This document shows positions 35,350 to 45,879 of a stretch of 64,000 nucleotides of DNA, piece after piece. Within the stretch, counting starts at the first letter, position 1. Every line of letters begins with the position of its first letter. This DNA is from Bacteroidota bacterium (GTDB taxonomy: Bacteria; Bacteroidota; Bacteroidia; B-17B0; Aurantibacillaceae): the NCBI GenBank assembly GCA_030684395.1, contig JAUXTT010000011.1:124001-188000 (forward strand), given 5' to 3'. The notes under the pieces are model-generated. The model made no database searches, was not told where the DNA came from, and saw only the letters and a program-made list of their open reading frames with translations. A program made the position numbers and the translations under genes.

Positions 35350-36609
35350 ATGATGCAGGCAGTAAATCTTATCGAATCATTCTCTGAATTCAAAGACATC
35401 AAAAATGTAGACAGAGTAACCTTAATGTCTATTATCGAAGACGTATTTCGCAGTATGTTGATCAAAAAATATGGCAGCGATAAAAACTTTGATATCATTG
35501 TGAATCCTGATAAAGGAGACTTAGAGATATGGAAAAACCGTGTGGTGGTTGACGATGACTTTGCAGAAGATTCTTTTGATTACGATGAAAGTAAACACAT
35601 CAGTTTATCTGATTCAAAAAAGATCGGTGACGATTTCGAAATTGGTGAAGAAGTAACAGAACCTGTACGTTTAGAAGATTTCGGACGCAGAGCAGTACTA
35701 GCTGTTCGTCAGAATTTAGTTCAGAAAATTCTTGAATTAGAGAAAAACGAGATCTACAATAAATACAAAGAAAAAGTAGGTGACATTTCCACAGCTGAAG
35801 TATACCAGATCTGGAAAAAAGAGATACTATTATTGGATGATGAAGGAAACGAATTATTGTTACCAAAAACAGAACAAATTCCAACGGATTTCTTCAAAAA
35901 AGGTGACAACGTAAAAGCGGTTGTATCTAAAGTAGAAATGAAAAACGGTTCTCCGGTTATTATTTTATCGCGTACTTCTCCAGCATTCCTTGAGCGTTTA
36001 TTTGAATTGGAGGTTCCTGAGATAGCTGATGGCTTAATTACTATCAAAAAGATCGTTCGCGAACCGGGTGAAAGAGCAAAAGTTGCTGTTGAGTCTTACG
36101 ATGAGCGTATCGATCCGGTTGGAGCTTGTGTAGGTATGAAAGGTTCACGTATACACGGTATCGTTCGTGAGTTGAAAAATGAGAATATTGACGTTATCAA
36201 CTTCACAACAAATCCTGTATTATTCATTCAGCGTTCATTAAGCCCTGCAAAAATCACTACTATCAAAATAGATGAAGATACTAAACGTGCTTCCGTTTAT
36301 TTAAAACCTGATCAAATCTCTTTAGCAATTGGTAAAGGTGGTTTCAATATTAAATTAGCAGGTAAACTTACCGGTTATGAAGTTGATGTTTACAGAGATG
36401 TGGAAGATGCAGATGATGAGGATGTGGATTTGGAAGAATTCTCAGACGAAATAGAAGCGTCAATTATCGATCAGTTGAAAAACATTGGTTGCGATACTGC
36501 AAAATCTGTTCTTGATCTTTCGATAGAAGAAATTAAACGCAGAACAAGCTTAGAAGAAGAAACAATTATGGGAGTGCGTAAAGTACTTGCATCTGAGTTT
36601 GAAGACTAA
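35350..36609 (+). CDS. nusA: Transcription termination/antitermination factor NusA
   Basis: The 419-aa protein has an RNA polymerase-binding N-terminal domain (residues about 1-135), an S1 domain (DNVKAVVSKVEMKNGSPVIILSRTSPAFLERLF), two KH domains (DPVGACVGMKGSRIHGIV and SLAIGKGGFNIKLAGKLTG) and a short acidic C-terminus. Unlike E. coli NusA it lacks the long C-terminal repeats, normal for Bacteroidota. It lies between rimP and infB. Confidence 0.95.
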   Translation: MMQAVNLIESFSEFKDIKNVDRVTLMSIIEDVFRSMLIKKYGSDKNFDIIVNPDKGDLEIWKNRVVVDDDFAEDSFDYDESKHISLSDSKKIGDDFEIGEEVTEPVRLEDFGRRAVLAVRQNLVQKILELEKNEIYNKYKEKVGDISTAEVYQIWKKEILLLDDEGNELLLPKTEQIPTDFFKKGDNVKAVVSKVEMKNGSPVIILSRTSPAFLERLFELEVPEIADGLITIKKIVREPGERAKVAVESYDERIDPVGACVGMKGSRIHGIVRELKNENIDVINFTTNPVLFIQRSLSPAKITTIKIDEDTKRASVYLKPDQISLAIGKGGFNIKLAGKLTGYEVDVYRDVEDADDEDVDLEEFSDEIEASIIDQLKNIGCDTAKSVLDLSIEEIKRRTSLEEETIMGVRKVLASEFED

Positions 36610-36613
36610 TAAA

Positions 36614-36662
36614 TAAAGTTCCCTGCCAATCCTGAGCTTGTTGAAGGAGGTAGGGAACTTTA
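36614..36662. repeat. Strong hairpin between nusA and infB with the dispersed repeat in its loop
   Basis: A 13-bp stem, AAAGTTCCCTGCC (36615-36627) with GGTAGGGAACTTT (36649-36661), one G-U pair, encloses a loop containing ATCCTGAGCTTGTTGAAGGA, identical to the loop at 21608-21627. No T-run follows, so termination is uncertain. Confidence 0.8.
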
Positions 36663-36728
36663 ACCCTACAGGGAACAACATTGATTAGATTAGATAAATA
36701 AAAGTAGAAAAACGGAGAAGACAAAAAT

Positions 36729-39632
36729 ATGTCAGACAATCAACAAACATATCGCTTAAGTAAGGTAGCGAAAGAATTTAATTTATCGTTGAGTACGATT
36801 GTTGATTTTCTTTCTGCAAAAGGAATTTCTATTAAGCCCGATCCAAACGGGAAAATCGGGGATCCTGAATACAAGCTTTTGTCGAAAGAATACCAGGGCG
36901 ATAAATCCGCCAAAGAAGAAGCAGCACATGTTGCTCAAATCATTCGCGAGAAAAAAGAAACAATCATCCTGGACGATTCTAAACTGGTAACGCAAAAGAA
37001 AAAAGATGATAAGGAAGATAATATTATCATCAAGGATCTTTCTGCACAATCTGCAACCGATAAGGTGTTGGAGAACCTTAAAAAAGAACAGCGAGAAGCT
37101 ATTGCTGAAAAAATAAAAGCAGAAGAAAAAGAAAAAGCTGCTAAGCTGGAAGCTGAGAAAAAAGTTGAAGCAGAGAAAAAAATTGAAGAGCCTGTAAAAG
37201 TAGAGCCTACAACGGTTGGCCCTAAAGTGTTGGGCATGGTTGATCTAAGTACATTAAATCAAAAAACCAAACCTGACAAAAAAACCAAGAAAGAAAAAGA
37301 AGACGAAGCGAAAGCTAAGGAAGAAGAAAAACAAACAGCAAAAAAGAAAACCACTAAATCTAAAAAAGATGAAGTAGTTGTTCCCGAAGTGGTAAAGCCT
37401 GTTGTTGAAGAGGTAAAAGAAGAAAAAGTTGAGCCTACAGTTAAAGAAGAACCGAAAGAAGATTTCCTTGCTACCAAATTCCAAAAACTGGAAGGTCCAA
37501 AGATTCTTGGAAATATTGTTTTACCTGTAGAGAAAAAACCAGTTTCATCATCTGATAATCACGGAGATAAAAAGAAAAGAAAACGTATCAAGAAGGGTGT
37601 TGTTTCACAAGAGACAATTAAAAGTGTTGGGAAAGCAGTTGCTACTGCGGCTAAAGATCGTTTCAATAAACCGGGAGAAGTTCGCAGGGGTAGTGGGCCA
37701 ATTCAAAGAAGAGAAGCAAAACCTGCCCTTACTGATGAAGAAATTCAGGCACAAATTAAAGAAACGCTTGCACGTTTAAGTCAAACGGGTTCTAAATCAA
37801 AAGCCTCTAAATACAGAAAAGAAAAACGTAGCGAGATCCGTGAGAAAATGCAGGAAGAGCACGATCAGGCGGAAGCAGATAAAAGTGTATTAAAAGTAAC
37901 TGAATTTATCTCTGCTGCTCAACTTTCACAAATGATGGGCGTGCCTGTTACAAAAGTAATTTCTACTTGTATGCAGTTAGGTCTTTTCGTAAGTATCAAT
38001 CAACGTTTGGATGCTGAAACAATTGCTATTGTAGCAGAAGAATTCGGTTTCAAAGTTGAATTCGTTACTGTAGAAGCTCAAGAATCTATTAAAGAAGAAG
38101 AAGATAAACCTGAAGATTTGTTACCTCGTCCTCCCGTTGTTACTGTAATGGGTCACGTGGATCATGGTAAAACCTCCCTACTCGATTTTATTCGTAAAGC
38201 TAACGTTATTGCAGGTGAAGCAGGTGGTATCACTCAGCACATTGGTGCGTACAACGTAACTCTTGAAAACGGAAAACATATTACCTTCTTAGATACTCCG
38301 GGTCACGAGGCGTTTACCGCGATGCGTGCACGTGGTGCGAAAGTTACCGATGTTGCTATTATTGTGATTGCAGCCGATGACAGTATCATGCCCCAAACAA
38401 AAGAAGCGATAACACACGCTCAGGCAGCAGGTGTACCAATGGTTTTCGCAATCAACAAAATTGACAAACCTGGTGCGAATCCGGAGAAGATCCGCGAAGC
38501 TTTAGCAGCTATGAATATACTTGTTGAAGAATGGGGTGGTAAATTCCAATGTCAGGAAGTTTCTGCTAAGCAAGGAAAAAACATGGATCTGCTTTTAGAA
38601 AAAGTATTGCTGGAAGCGGAGATGTTAGACTTAAAAGCAAACCCGAAAAAACGTGCGGTAGGTACAGTTATTGAAACCAAATTGGATAAAGGTCGTGGAT
38701 ACGAGGCTACAGTACTTGTTGAAACAGGTACATTAAAAGTTGGTGATGTAATATTAGCAGGTTCTTTCCACGGACGTGTGAAAGCATTGAATAATGAAAG
38801 AGGTGCAAAAGTGCAATCTGCAGGACCTGCAATACCGGTAATGGTATTAGGTTTAAATGGTGCTCCACAAGCAGGAGATAAATTCTACGTGTTAGCTGAC
38901 GAAAGAGAAGCAAGAGAATTAGCTACTAAGCGTTTACAATTACAACGCGAGCAAGGAATGCGTGCACGTAAACACATTACGTTGGACGAGATCGGAAGAC
39001 GTCTTGCCATCGGTGATTTCAAGGAGTTGAACGTGATCGTAAAAGGTGATGTGGATGGTTCGGTTGAAGCTTTATCAGATTCATTATTAAAACTATCTAC
39101 AGAAAAAGTTCAGGTAAATATTATCTTAAAATCAGTTGGTGCAATCAGCGAAAGTGACGTAATGTTGGCTTCTGCTTCTAATGCCATCATCATAGGATTC
39201 CAGGTACGTCCTACACTTAACGCTCGTAAATTAGCTGAAGCAGAAGAGATTGATGTACGTTTGTATTCGATCATCTATGACGCTATCAACGAGCTAAAAG
39301 CTGCAATGGAAGGTATGTTGGCTCCCGAATTTGAAGAAAAGATTACATGTAATATTGAGATTCGCGAAGTATTCAAGATTACGAAAGTGGGTACTATTGC
39401 CGGATGTTATGTATTGGACGGTAAGGTAAACAGACATACAAAGGTGCGTGTGATTCGTGATGGTATTGTGATCCATACAGGTGGCTTAGGTTCTTTAAAA
39501 CGTTTCAAAGACGATGTGAAAGAAGTAGCTACCGGTTATGAGTGTGGTTTAAACATCGAAGGATTTAATGACATACAAGTTGGCGACATTATTGAAGGAT
39601 ACGAAATGGTAGAAGTGAAAGCCAAATTATAA
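36729..39632 (+). CDS. infB: Translation initiation factor IF-2
   Basis: The 967-aa GTPase places initiator tRNA on the ribosome. An N-terminal IF2-N motif ([20 protein letters not shown]) is followed by a long Lys/Glu-rich low-complexity region (residues about 100-330), a second IF2-N-like domain, then the G domain with [16 protein letters not shown] and NKID, and domains II-IV. The low-complexity region explains the long antisense open frames here, which are not genes. It starts 67 bp after the hairpin behind nusA. Confidence 0.96.
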   Translation: MSDNQQTYRLSKVAKEFNLSLSTIVDFLSAKGISIKPDPNGKIGDPEYKLLSKEYQGDKSAKEEAAHVAQIIREKKETIILDDSKLVTQKKKDDKEDNIIIKDLSAQSATDKVLENLKKEQREAIAEKIKAEEKEKAAKLEAEKKVEAEKKIEEPVKVEPTTVGPKVLGMVDLSTLNQKTKPDKKTKKEKEDEAKAKEEEKQTAKKKTTKSKKDEVVVPEVVKPVVEEVKEEKVEPTVKEEPKEDFLATKFQKLEGPKILGNIVLPVEKKPVSSSDNHGDKKKRKRIKKGVVSQETIKSVGKAVATAAKDRFNKPGEVRRGSGPIQRREAKPALTDEEIQAQIKETLARLSQTGSKSKASKYRKEKRSEIREKMQEEHDQAEADKSVLKVTEFISAAQLSQMMGVPVTKVISTCMQLGLFVSINQRLDAETIAIVAEEFGFKVEFVTVEAQESIKEEEDKPEDLLPRPPVVTVMGHVDHGKTSLLDFIRKANVIAGEAGGITQHIGAYNVTLENGKHITFLDTPGHEAFTAMRARGAKVTDVAIIVIAADDSIMPQTKEAITHAQAAGVPMVFAINKIDKPGANPEKIREALAAMNILVEEWGGKFQCQEVSAKQGKNMDLLLEKVLLEAEMLDLKANPKKRAVGTVIETKLDKGRGYEATVLVETGTLKVGDVILAGSFHGRVKALNNERGAKVQSAGPAIPVMVLGLNGAPQAGDKFYVLADEREARELATKRLQLQREQGMRARKHITLDEIGRRLAIGDFKELNVIVKGDVDGSVEALSDSLLKLSTEKVQVNIILKSVGAISESDVMLASASNAIIIGFQVRPTLNARKLAEAEEIDVRLYSIIYDAINELKAAMEGMLAPEFEEKITCNIEIREVFKITKVGTIAGCYVLDGKVNRHTKVRVIRDGIVIHTGGLGSLKRFKDDVKEVATGYECGLNIEGFNDIQVGDIIEGYEMVEVKAKL

Positions 39633-39805
39633 TTTTTAGCAACAAACTTAGAATCAACTTTGGTATACTTTATCTGAGGACCTTTACAGAAAAGATCTTC
39701 CTGTGCACTTGCTTGAGTATAAATGATCAGAAGTAAACAGAGTATTTGATGAAACGTGCAATAGCCATATCAGGTTTAGTTTAGTAAATTAGATAATAAT
39801 TTCTT

Positions 39806-41095
39806 TCACAACGCATCTGCCACAGTAAAGGTGCTTCCGCCAATAAACACCAGATCATCTTTTCCAGCGTTAAAGATTGATGCTTTCATTGCCTTCTTAA
39901 CGGTAGAATAAGTTTCTCCCTTCAATTTATATTTAAGAGCCTGCGCTTGCAATTCCTTTTCATCTAATGCGCGTGGAATACTTGCCTTAGTGAAATAATA
40001 AATTGCTTTTTTAGGAAGCATGGATAATACTTTGCTTACATCTTTATCATTCACCATACCAATTACAAAGTGTAAATTCTTGTGTGGAGTATTTTTTATA
40101 TTTTTCAGTACTTCTTTTATCCCCGCTTCGTTGTGACCAGTATCCGCAATTACCAAAGGTTTTTGTTGTAACACCTGCCAGCGTCCTTTTAACCCGGTCA
40201 GTTCGCCTACATTCGATAAAGCTTTATAAAAATGTTTGGATGTTATTTCACAAACTCCTTCTGAATTCAAAATAGCAATCGCAGCACAAACCGTGGCAAT
40301 GTTTTTAGTTTGATATAATCCCGGAAGATCGCAAAGCTGGGTACTCTTCTCATCATTCACTTTGTATTCTAAAAACAGTTTCCCTTCTTTATTTACTTGC
40401 CTACCCGCTTTTACTCTAAATCCATCTTCTGCAAAAAACAATGGCGCTTCGTTTTTAATTGCCGTTTTTATAAACACCTCATCTGTACCATCGCTTCTCT
40501 CACCAATAACAACAGGCACATTGAGTTTAATGATGCCCGCTTTTTCAATCGCAATTTTCTCCAATGTGTTCCCCAATAAATTGGTATGATCGAAACTTAT
40601 ATTGGTGATAACACTTAACTCAGGTGTTATAACATTAGTAGAATCAAGTCTTCCGCCCAAACCTACCTCAACAATAGCTATATCAATTTCTTGGTCCGCA
40701 AAATAATTAAATGCCAATGCAACTGTCCATTCAAAAAAAGAAGGTGCTATTTTTTCAAACTTCTTTTTATGTTGCTCTACAAAATCGATCACATATTTTT
40801 GAGAGATCATTTTCCCATTGATACGAATGCGTTCACGGAAATCTTTTAAATGTGGTGAAGTATACAATCCAACTTTATACCCCGCCTCCTGTAACACTGC
40901 TGCCAACATATGAGAAGTAGACCCCTTTCCATTAGTACCTGCAACATGAATGGCTTTGAATCGCTGATAAGGATGTTTTAATTCATCCATCAACTTATGT
41001 GTATTATCCAGATCCGCTTTATATGCCGCCGCACCAATTCTGTGAAACATGGGAAGCTGTTCGAAAAGATAATTTAGAGTTTCTTTGTAAGTCAT
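39806..41095 (-). CDS. folC: Bifunctional folylpolyglutamate/dihydrofolate synthase
   Basis: The enzyme adds glutamate to folates. From the ATG at 41095 the 429-aa product has VAGTNGKGSTSHMLA (P-loop), GLYTSPHLKDFRERIRING, EVGLGGRLDSTNV, ISFDHTNLLG and the C-terminal VIADTGHNEAGI. The frame is open further upstream to 41161, but those residues (VRPDSYREK) come from the 18-bp palindrome at 41133-41150 and are not native. No other folate genes are adjacent. Confidence 0.93.
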   Translation of the reverse strand: MTYKETLNYLFEQLPMFHRIGAAAYKADLDNTHKLMDELKHPYQRFKAIHVAGTNGKGSTSHMLAAVLQEAGYKVGLYTSPHLKDFRERIRINGKMISQKYVIDFVEQHKKKFEKIAPSFFEWTVALAFNYFADQEIDIAIVEVGLGGRLDSTNVITPELSVITNISFDHTNLLGNTLEKIAIEKAGIIKLNVPVVIGERSDGTDEVFIKTAIKNEAPLFFAEDGFRVKAGRQVNKEGKLFLEYKVNDEKSTQLCDLPGLYQTKNIATVCAAIAILNSEGVCEITSKHFYKALSNVGELTGLKGRWQVLQQKPLVIADTGHNEAGIKEVLKNIKNTPHKNLHFVIGMVNDKDVSKVLSMLPKKAIYYFTKASIPRALDEKELQAQALKYKLKGETYSTVKKAMKASIFNAGKDDLVFIGGSTFTVADAL

Positions 41096-41132
41096 ATCAT
41101 TAAAAATTATTAACGTGCCTGTTTTCGGTTTC

Positions 41133-41150
41133 TCCCGATAGCTATCGGGA
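41133..41150. repeat. Perfect 18-bp palindrome
   Basis: TCCCGATAGCTATCGGGA is fully self-complementary and lies just upstream of folC. It gives folC a spurious N-terminal extension. Confidence 0.8.
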
Positions 41151-41171
41151 CGTACTAACATGCTGCGGACG

Positions 41172-41220
41172 TTGTCATTTCGAGCGCCCGTCCGAACGAC
41201 AGGGCGGGCAATCGAGAAAT
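41172..41220. repeat. Nested palindromic repeat upstream of folC
   Basis: Outer arms CATTTCGAG and TCGAGAAAT enclose inner arms GCCCGTC and GGCGGGC around a CGAACGACAGG centre, between the folC palindrome and the terminator at 41222. Confidence 0.55.
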
Positions 41221-41221
41221 T

Positions 41222-41250
41222 AAAAAAGGCCGCCCTTTTGAGACAGCCTT
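41222..41250 (-). terminator. Terminator of the 41271 gene
   Basis: On the minus strand AAGGCTGTC pairs with GGCGGCCTT (with G-U pairs) around TCAAAAG, then TTTT. Shares GGCTGTCTCAAAAG with 7700-7713. Confidence 0.7.
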
Positions 41251-41270
41251 CACTTTATAAAATCATTCTA

Positions 41271-41768
41271 TTAGTATTTAGAGAATCCAACTCTGTCGGA
41301 GATCTTATGCTCGATCAACAAACCAACACATGCTGCATCAACCGGTTTACCTTTCGCAGAAGAGGCTTCACCTGCAGGAATCATAACTTCTATCAATAAC
41401 TGGCGGGTACCCGCAGATTGAAATTCGAACTGCTGAGTGTTATCGTTTTTTGTGTTATCAAAAAGTTCTTCTCCTGTTTTAGCGTCAAAAATTTTAAAGT
41501 TAACAGCTGAACCTGCTGTTTCACAACAAACAGACATTCTATAGTCCATTCCTTTGTAAACAACTGCTCTTAACTTAGAAATAGTTCCCTGAGCAAACAA
41601 TCCGCTTTTAGATTGAGAATTATACATGAACTCACGCTCATCATCTTTTGAGCCCTCCAGTATACAATATTTCTTATGGAACTGCCCACAAACACCTGCC
41701 TGAGCCAAAACTTTGGTGCCTAATGAAGACACAATAAGTACAGTAAGTATAGCTAATGCCTTTTTCAT
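41271..41768 (-). CDS. Exported Cys-containing protein of unknown function
   Basis: The 165-aa protein has a signal peptide (MKKALAILTVLIVSSLGTKVLAQ) and a small beta-rich domain with conserved Cys residues (GVCGQFHKKYC, MSVCCETAGSAVNFKIFDAK, DAACVGLLIEHK). No family was recognised. It ends the gene string 42679-41271 on this strand, 2 bp after the lipoprotein gene, and is followed by a terminator. Confidence 0.75.
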   Translation of the reverse strand: MKKALAILTVLIVSSLGTKVLAQAGVCGQFHKKYCILEGSKDDEREFMYNSQSKSGLFAQGTISKLRAVVYKGMDYRMSVCCETAGSAVNFKIFDAKTGEELFDNTKNDNTQQFEFQSAGTRQLLIEVMIPAGEASSAKGKPVDAACVGLLIEHKISDRVGFSKY

Positions 41769-41770
41769 GA

Positions 41771-42679
41771 TTATTTTGTTTGAGTAAATGTATTTCTAAC
41801 TGCTTTTACCTTTTCTGATATTGTTTTGAATTGTGCAGCAGTCATTTCAATATTCGTGCCACCTCCTAAAACCTTAACTCCCTCTTTGCCTTTTGTTTCT
41901 GTAATCTCTGTTTCTTTCAGTTTGGCAAATTCATCTTTTAACCCGCTTAGTTCCTTTAAAGTTTCTGCAACACCTGCATCCGACTCATATTTTTTAAGGA
42001 AATCGATGATGTTATCCAAAGTAATCTTTTGATCAGCGATACGTTGAATACCAGGGCTGTTTGCTTCATATTTCACTAAATTACAAACTATGTATAAACT
42101 TTCAATGTATCCACCTGCCACAACAAGAGCAAGAGTATTTCCTTGTTTACTCTTTTGCATTTCCTCAAATGATCCATAATATAAATCATCTGTAATCATC
42201 GCAAGAGAATCTGAGTTACCTACGTTTTGCTCTAAGCGTTTTGCCATTGCAGGATCCACCGCGGTTGAAACTCCAATTTCATCTCCCAATTTCTTAACAA
42301 CCACAAAATACTTAACTGCTTGCGGTCCCATTTCAAAAGTAGAACAGTAACTCAAATCGCAGCTATAAATACCAAAATTTAAGGCCTTTGATTTAGCGTC
42401 AGTATAGTTCTTACTATTTTCCGGTGGGTTTAGTACGGCAGTATTTTTGTTATTCTTACCACCAACCATTTTAATAAAAGTAAGCATCTCACCCGGGGAA
42501 GGAACCTGGAAAGAAAGCTCTCCTGTTTCAAGCCCGTTATCCACCACTGCGGAAGAATCAACTTTTGTTGTGTCTACAGTAATTTCTTCGCCGTCGGGAT
42601 GATCTCCGCCGCAAGAAGTAAACATCATACTTGCCGTTAAAGGCACCGCAAATAAAGCAGTTTTTAAGGTTTTGTTCAT
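41771..42679 (-). CDS. Putative lipoprotein of unknown function
   Basis: The 302-aa protein has a lipoprotein signal with lipobox FTSC (Cys about residue 23) followed by GGDHPDGEE. The mature part is helical (DLSYCSTFEMGPQAVKYFVV, IDFLKKYESDAGVAETLKEL). No domain recognised. It lies 2 bp before the exported Cys-protein gene, so the two probably form an operon, and 18 bp after sucC on the same strand. Confidence 0.75.
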   Translation of the reverse strand: MNKTLKTALFAVPLTASMMFTSCGGDHPDGEEITVDTTKVDSSAVVDNGLETGELSFQVPSPGEMLTFIKMVGGKNNKNTAVLNPPENSKNYTDAKSKALNFGIYSCDLSYCSTFEMGPQAVKYFVVVKKLGDEIGVSTAVDPAMAKRLEQNVGNSDSLAMITDDLYYGSFEEMQKSKQGNTLALVVAGGYIESLYIVCNLVKYEANSPGIQRIADQKITLDNIIDFLKKYESDAGVAETLKELSGLKDEFAKLKETEITETKGKEGVKVLGGGTNIEMTAAQFKTISEKVKAVRNTFTQTK

Positions 42680-42697
42680 ATTAACTGGTTTTCCTGT

Positions 42698-43891
42698 TTA
42701 TTTTTTGATTAGTTCTTTTACTAAATCAGCTGCTTCCTGCAACTGAATTGCAGAGTATACTTTTAAACCTGACTCATCAATAATTTTTTTCGCCTCTTCA
42801 GCATTTGTTCCTTGTAAACGCACAATAATCGGAACATTGATAGTTCCCATATTTTTGTATGCATCCACAATACCTTGAGCAACACGATCGCAACGAACAA
42901 TACCACCGAATATATTAACCAAAATTGCTTTTACATTTGGATCTTTAAGAATGATGCGGAATGCCTTTTCAACACGTTCAGCATTTGCTGTACCACCTAC
43001 ATCAAGGAAGTTTGCAGGATCTCCTCCTGATAACTTAATGATATCCATAGTAGCCATTGCCAAACCTGCTCCGTTAACCATACAACCAACGTTACCGTCA
43101 AGCTTTACATAGTTAAGTTCAGCCAATCTTGCCTCCACTTCTGTTGGATCCTCTTCTGTAATATCACGCATTGCTTCATAATCCGGATGACGGTATAAAC
43201 CGTTTCCATCAAATGTTACTTTAGCATCTACTGCAATAATTTTATCGTCAGATGTTTTGAACAAAGGATTGATTTCAAACATAGAAGCGTCAATAGAATC
43301 GTAAGCTTTGTACAATGAAGCAACAAATTTTGTCATGCCTTTAAAAGCTTCTCCGCTTAAACCTAGGTTAAAAGCTATTTTACGAGCCTGGAAAGCCTGA
43401 AGACCAACTTTTGGGTCGATTTCTTCTTTCCAGATTTTATCAGGATGATGTTCTGCAACTTCTTCAATATCCATTCCACCTTCTGTTGTGTACATAATGA
43501 TGTTACGTCCGGTAGCGCGGTTTAATAACACGCTCATATAAAATTCTTTTGTTGGATTTGGACCCGGGTAATAAACATCCTGAGCAACCAATACTTTGCT
43601 AACTAATTTTCCTGCTGCACTGGTTTGTGGAGTGATCAAGTTCATTCCCAAAATAGCACCAGCTTTTTCTCTCACCTCATCAAGGTTTTTCGCAACTTTA
43701 ACTCCGCCACCTTTTCCACGGCCACCGGCATGGATCTGCGCTTTAATTACTGCGAAATCGCTATTATAATCTGCTTTCAACTTCTTAGCTGCTTCTACAG
43801 CTTGTTCAACTGTTTCTGCAACAAATCCTTCCTGCACTGCAACTCCAAAACTTTTAAGTATTTGCTTTCCTTGATATTCGTGAATGTTCAT
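42698..43891 (-). CDS. sucC: Succinate-CoA ligase (ADP-forming) beta subunit
   Basis: The 397-aa ATP-grasp subunit begins [17 protein letters not shown] and has [16 protein letters not shown], the metal/nucleotide region FEINPLF, and the C-terminal CoA-ligase part [17 protein letters not shown]. It makes or cleaves succinyl-CoA in the TCA cycle with SucD, which is not adjacent. A clear promoter lies upstream. Confidence 0.96.
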   Translation of the reverse strand: MNIHEYQGKQILKSFGVAVQEGFVAETVEQAVEAAKKLKADYNSDFAVIKAQIHAGGRGKGGGVKVAKNLDEVREKAGAILGMNLITPQTSAAGKLVSKVLVAQDVYYPGPNPTKEFYMSVLLNRATGRNIIMYTTEGGMDIEEVAEHHPDKIWKEEIDPKVGLQAFQARKIAFNLGLSGEAFKGMTKFVASLYKAYDSIDASMFEINPLFKTSDDKIIAVDAKVTFDGNGLYRHPDYEAMRDITEEDPTEVEARLAELNYVKLDGNVGCMVNGAGLAMATMDIIKLSGGDPANFLDVGGTANAERVEKAFRIILKDPNVKAILVNIFGGIVRCDRVAQGIVDAYKNMGTINVPIIVRLQGTNAEEAKKIIDESGLKVYSAIQLQEAADLVKELIKK

Positions 43892-43925
43892 ATTCTATTA
43901 CGTGTAGTTTTATAAATATTGACTT

Positions 43926-43955
43926 CAAAAGTAGCTTTTTTCTTTAGATTTTCAA
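43926..43955 (-). promoter_or_regulatory. Promoter of sucC
   Basis: On the minus strand TTG (43953-43955), 19-bp spacer, TACTTTTG (43926-43933); the ATG is at 43891. Confidence 0.65.
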
Positions 43956-44035
43956 GCATTAATCAAAAAAAATAGCTTTTTGAGCCAATTACGTATCTTG
44001 GTACGATTTTTAGCGTTAAACATGCCATAATTTTA

Positions 44036-45178
44036 ATGAGAAAACTTCTTCCATATTTTTCTATTCTTCTCCTCCTTTGTAGTTTCACCTTAGCGGCTCA
44101 AAATAGCAGTATTGAAGTTGACAACACAATTCATGACTACGGAGACTTAGAAAATATTTTTACGCTTAAATCCGAATTTATTTTAACCAATAATGCAGAA
44201 AAAAACCTTTACTTTTTAAGGGCAGATGTAGACAAAGATATGAAAGTGCTGGTATATAAGAAAACTCTGAAACCCGGAGATACAACACATCTGGAGGCAC
44301 TCTATCAACCTTCTTCTACAGGGAGATTTAAGCGTGAAATAAAGTTAATAACCAGTGCCGACGGAGAACCCTACATTCTTACCATCAAAGGAAACATCAA
44401 GAGTATAAAAAAGGATGATAAAACTGCTTGCTATTATTTTGGGAAACCAAACAAACCGAAAAACACTGGCGATATTGTAATTACTACACCTTTAAAGTTT
44501 GACCCAAAAGATCCGAATAAAGGAATTCAAATGCATGAAGAGGATACGATTGACATTCCGGTAGTAGTTGACACGATTATAACTCCAATTGAAACCGTTA
44601 ACACTGAAAATTTGAACAGATCCCTTTATAAACCAAATAATATTGTTTTTGTAGTGGATGTTTCGGGTTCTATGAAAGATTCGAGTAAACTCCCATTGAT
44701 GAAAAAATCGTTGTTGTTATTAATTGAAAATATGCGCGACATAGATAAAGTCACTTTTATCACTTACGCCGATTCAATTTTACTAAAGTGTGAAGCGGTG
44801 GAAGGCAGCGATAAAAAAATGTTATCGAAAACAGTGAATTCCTTAAAGGCAAACGGATACACCCGAGGCGCAAAAGCAGTTTTATTCGGACTGGAAACTG
44901 CAAAAAAGAATTACATCGAAGGCGGAAACAATCAGGTGTTTTTGGCAACCGACGGTAAATTTGCTTTTTATGAAACACATTACAAAATATGGCTAAGTAA
45001 ATCTGAAGGAAAAAATATTGTATTATCTGTTGTGGCTTTGGGTAATGATAAAGATGCAATGACTAACTTAAAAGACATTGCCCGTTTTGGGAAAGGTTCA
45101 TTTATCAGGATAAGAAATTTCGAAAACGACAAAGAAGCTTTGATAGAGGAAATAAAGTTGAGATCGAAAAGGAATTAG
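44036..45178 (+). CDS. Exported protein with DUF1573-like and von Willebrand A domains
   Basis: The 380-aa protein has a signal peptide (LPYFSILLLLCSFTLAAQ), an N-terminal Ig-like DUF1573-type domain (HDYGDLENI ... KKTLKPGDTTHLEALYQPSSTG ... ITSADGEPYILTIKG) and a C-terminal VWA domain with the metal-ion site DVSGSMKDSS and HYK/ATDGKF region. VWA domains bind ligands through a divalent ion; the partner is unknown. Confidence 0.83.
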   Translation: MRKLLPYFSILLLLCSFTLAAQNSSIEVDNTIHDYGDLENIFTLKSEFILTNNAEKNLYFLRADVDKDMKVLVYKKTLKPGDTTHLEALYQPSSTGRFKREIKLITSADGEPYILTIKGNIKSIKKDDKTACYYFGKPNKPKNTGDIVITTPLKFDPKDPNKGIQMHEEDTIDIPVVVDTIITPIETVNTENLNRSLYKPNNIVFVVDVSGSMKDSSKLPLMKKSLLLLIENMRDIDKVTFITYADSILLKCEAVEGSDKKMLSKTVNSLKANGYTRGAKAVLFGLETAKKNYIEGGNNQVFLATDGKFAFYETHYKIWLSKSEGKNIVLSVVALGNDKDAMTNLKDIARFGKGSFIRIRNFENDKEALIEEIKLRSKRN

Positions 45179-45198
45179 CCCAAAATCCCGGCACAGCA

Positions 45199-45228
45199 TT
45201 TGAAATACGGTTTACATTATTACATTTG
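45199..45228 (+). promoter_or_regulatory. Promoter of the 45253 lipoprotein gene
   Basis: TTTG (45199-45202), 18-bp spacer, TACATTTG (45221-45228); ATG at 45253. Confidence 0.55.
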
Positions 45229-45252
45229 TAAAAAACAATAAAAAATAAACAC

Positions 45253-45687
45253 ATGAACAACATCGTTTTAATTTTTTCAATTGTTGCTTTAATAGCATCA
45301 ACATCTTGTAAAAACAAAGAAAAGGCAGCATCTGCAAATTCTACAACAAGCTCAACCAATGCCACCTCTAACTCTAAAACCATGCAATCAGAAAAAAAAT
45401 ATCGTTTAGTGATCTCATACAACAGCATTGGAACAGGAATTGATCGTGATGCCTATGAAAAAATGGAAAAATTCGTAAAAGAACATCCAAACAAACCGGC
45501 TTACGATCGTTATACTTATGGGCGCGAAGGTGAAACGGACATTGCTTTTTTCTTAAAAGAGATAAAATCAGGAGATCAAGCCAAGTTTATAACAGATCTT
45601 AAAGCTGCTATCGGCAAAAGTGATAGAGTTAACTACAAAGAAAATGACAAAGCCTCAGGTCAATTGAGAAAAGAAATTGCAAATTAA
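45253..45687 (+). CDS. Small putative lipoprotein
   Basis: The 144-aa protein has a lipoprotein signal with lipobox STSC (Cys19), a Ser/Thr/Asn-rich linker, then a compact domain (KYRLVISYNSIGTGIDRDAYEK ... PAYDRYTYGREGETDIAFFL). No family assignment. It has its own promoter and a terminator-like hairpin further downstream. Confidence 0.7.
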   Translation: MNNIVLIFSIVALIASTSCKNKEKAASANSTTSSTNATSNSKTMQSEKKYRLVISYNSIGTGIDRDAYEKMEKFVKEHPNKPAYDRYTYGREGETDIAFFLKEIKSGDQAKFITDLKAAIGKSDRVNYKENDKASGQLRKEIAN

Positions 45688-45814
45688 TTGGTAACTATCA
45701 GTATAGACTGTTAAAAACATTATTTAAATTAAATTATTGATTTACATGTAATTAATAGTAAAAAAAATCAATATTTCAGTTCAAAAACACTATAAACTGT
45801 TCATTTCTTACGAT

Positions 45815-45846
45815 AAAAAATCGGCTATAATTGGCCGATTTTTTTT
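45815..45846 (+). terminator. Terminator overlapping the pckA promoter
   Basis: AAAAAATCGGC (45815-45825) pairs with GCCGATTTTTT (45834-45844), 8-nt loop, then more T. It abuts the pckA -7 element. Confidence 0.75.
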
Positions 45847-45853
45847 ATTTTTG
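45846..45853 (+). promoter_or_regulatory. -7 element of pckA
   Basis: TATTTTTG then CAC, 27 bp before the ATG at 45880, directly after the terminator T-run. Confidence 0.5.
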
Positions 45854-45879
45854 CACTCTCTTAACCAAACTACTTAACA

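Noticed and set aside
36783-37484. Long antisense open frames opposite infB
   Set aside because: They lie opposite the Lys/Glu-rich low-complexity region of IF-2, which leaves few stops on the other strand; their translation is Phe/Ser-rich and unlike a protein.
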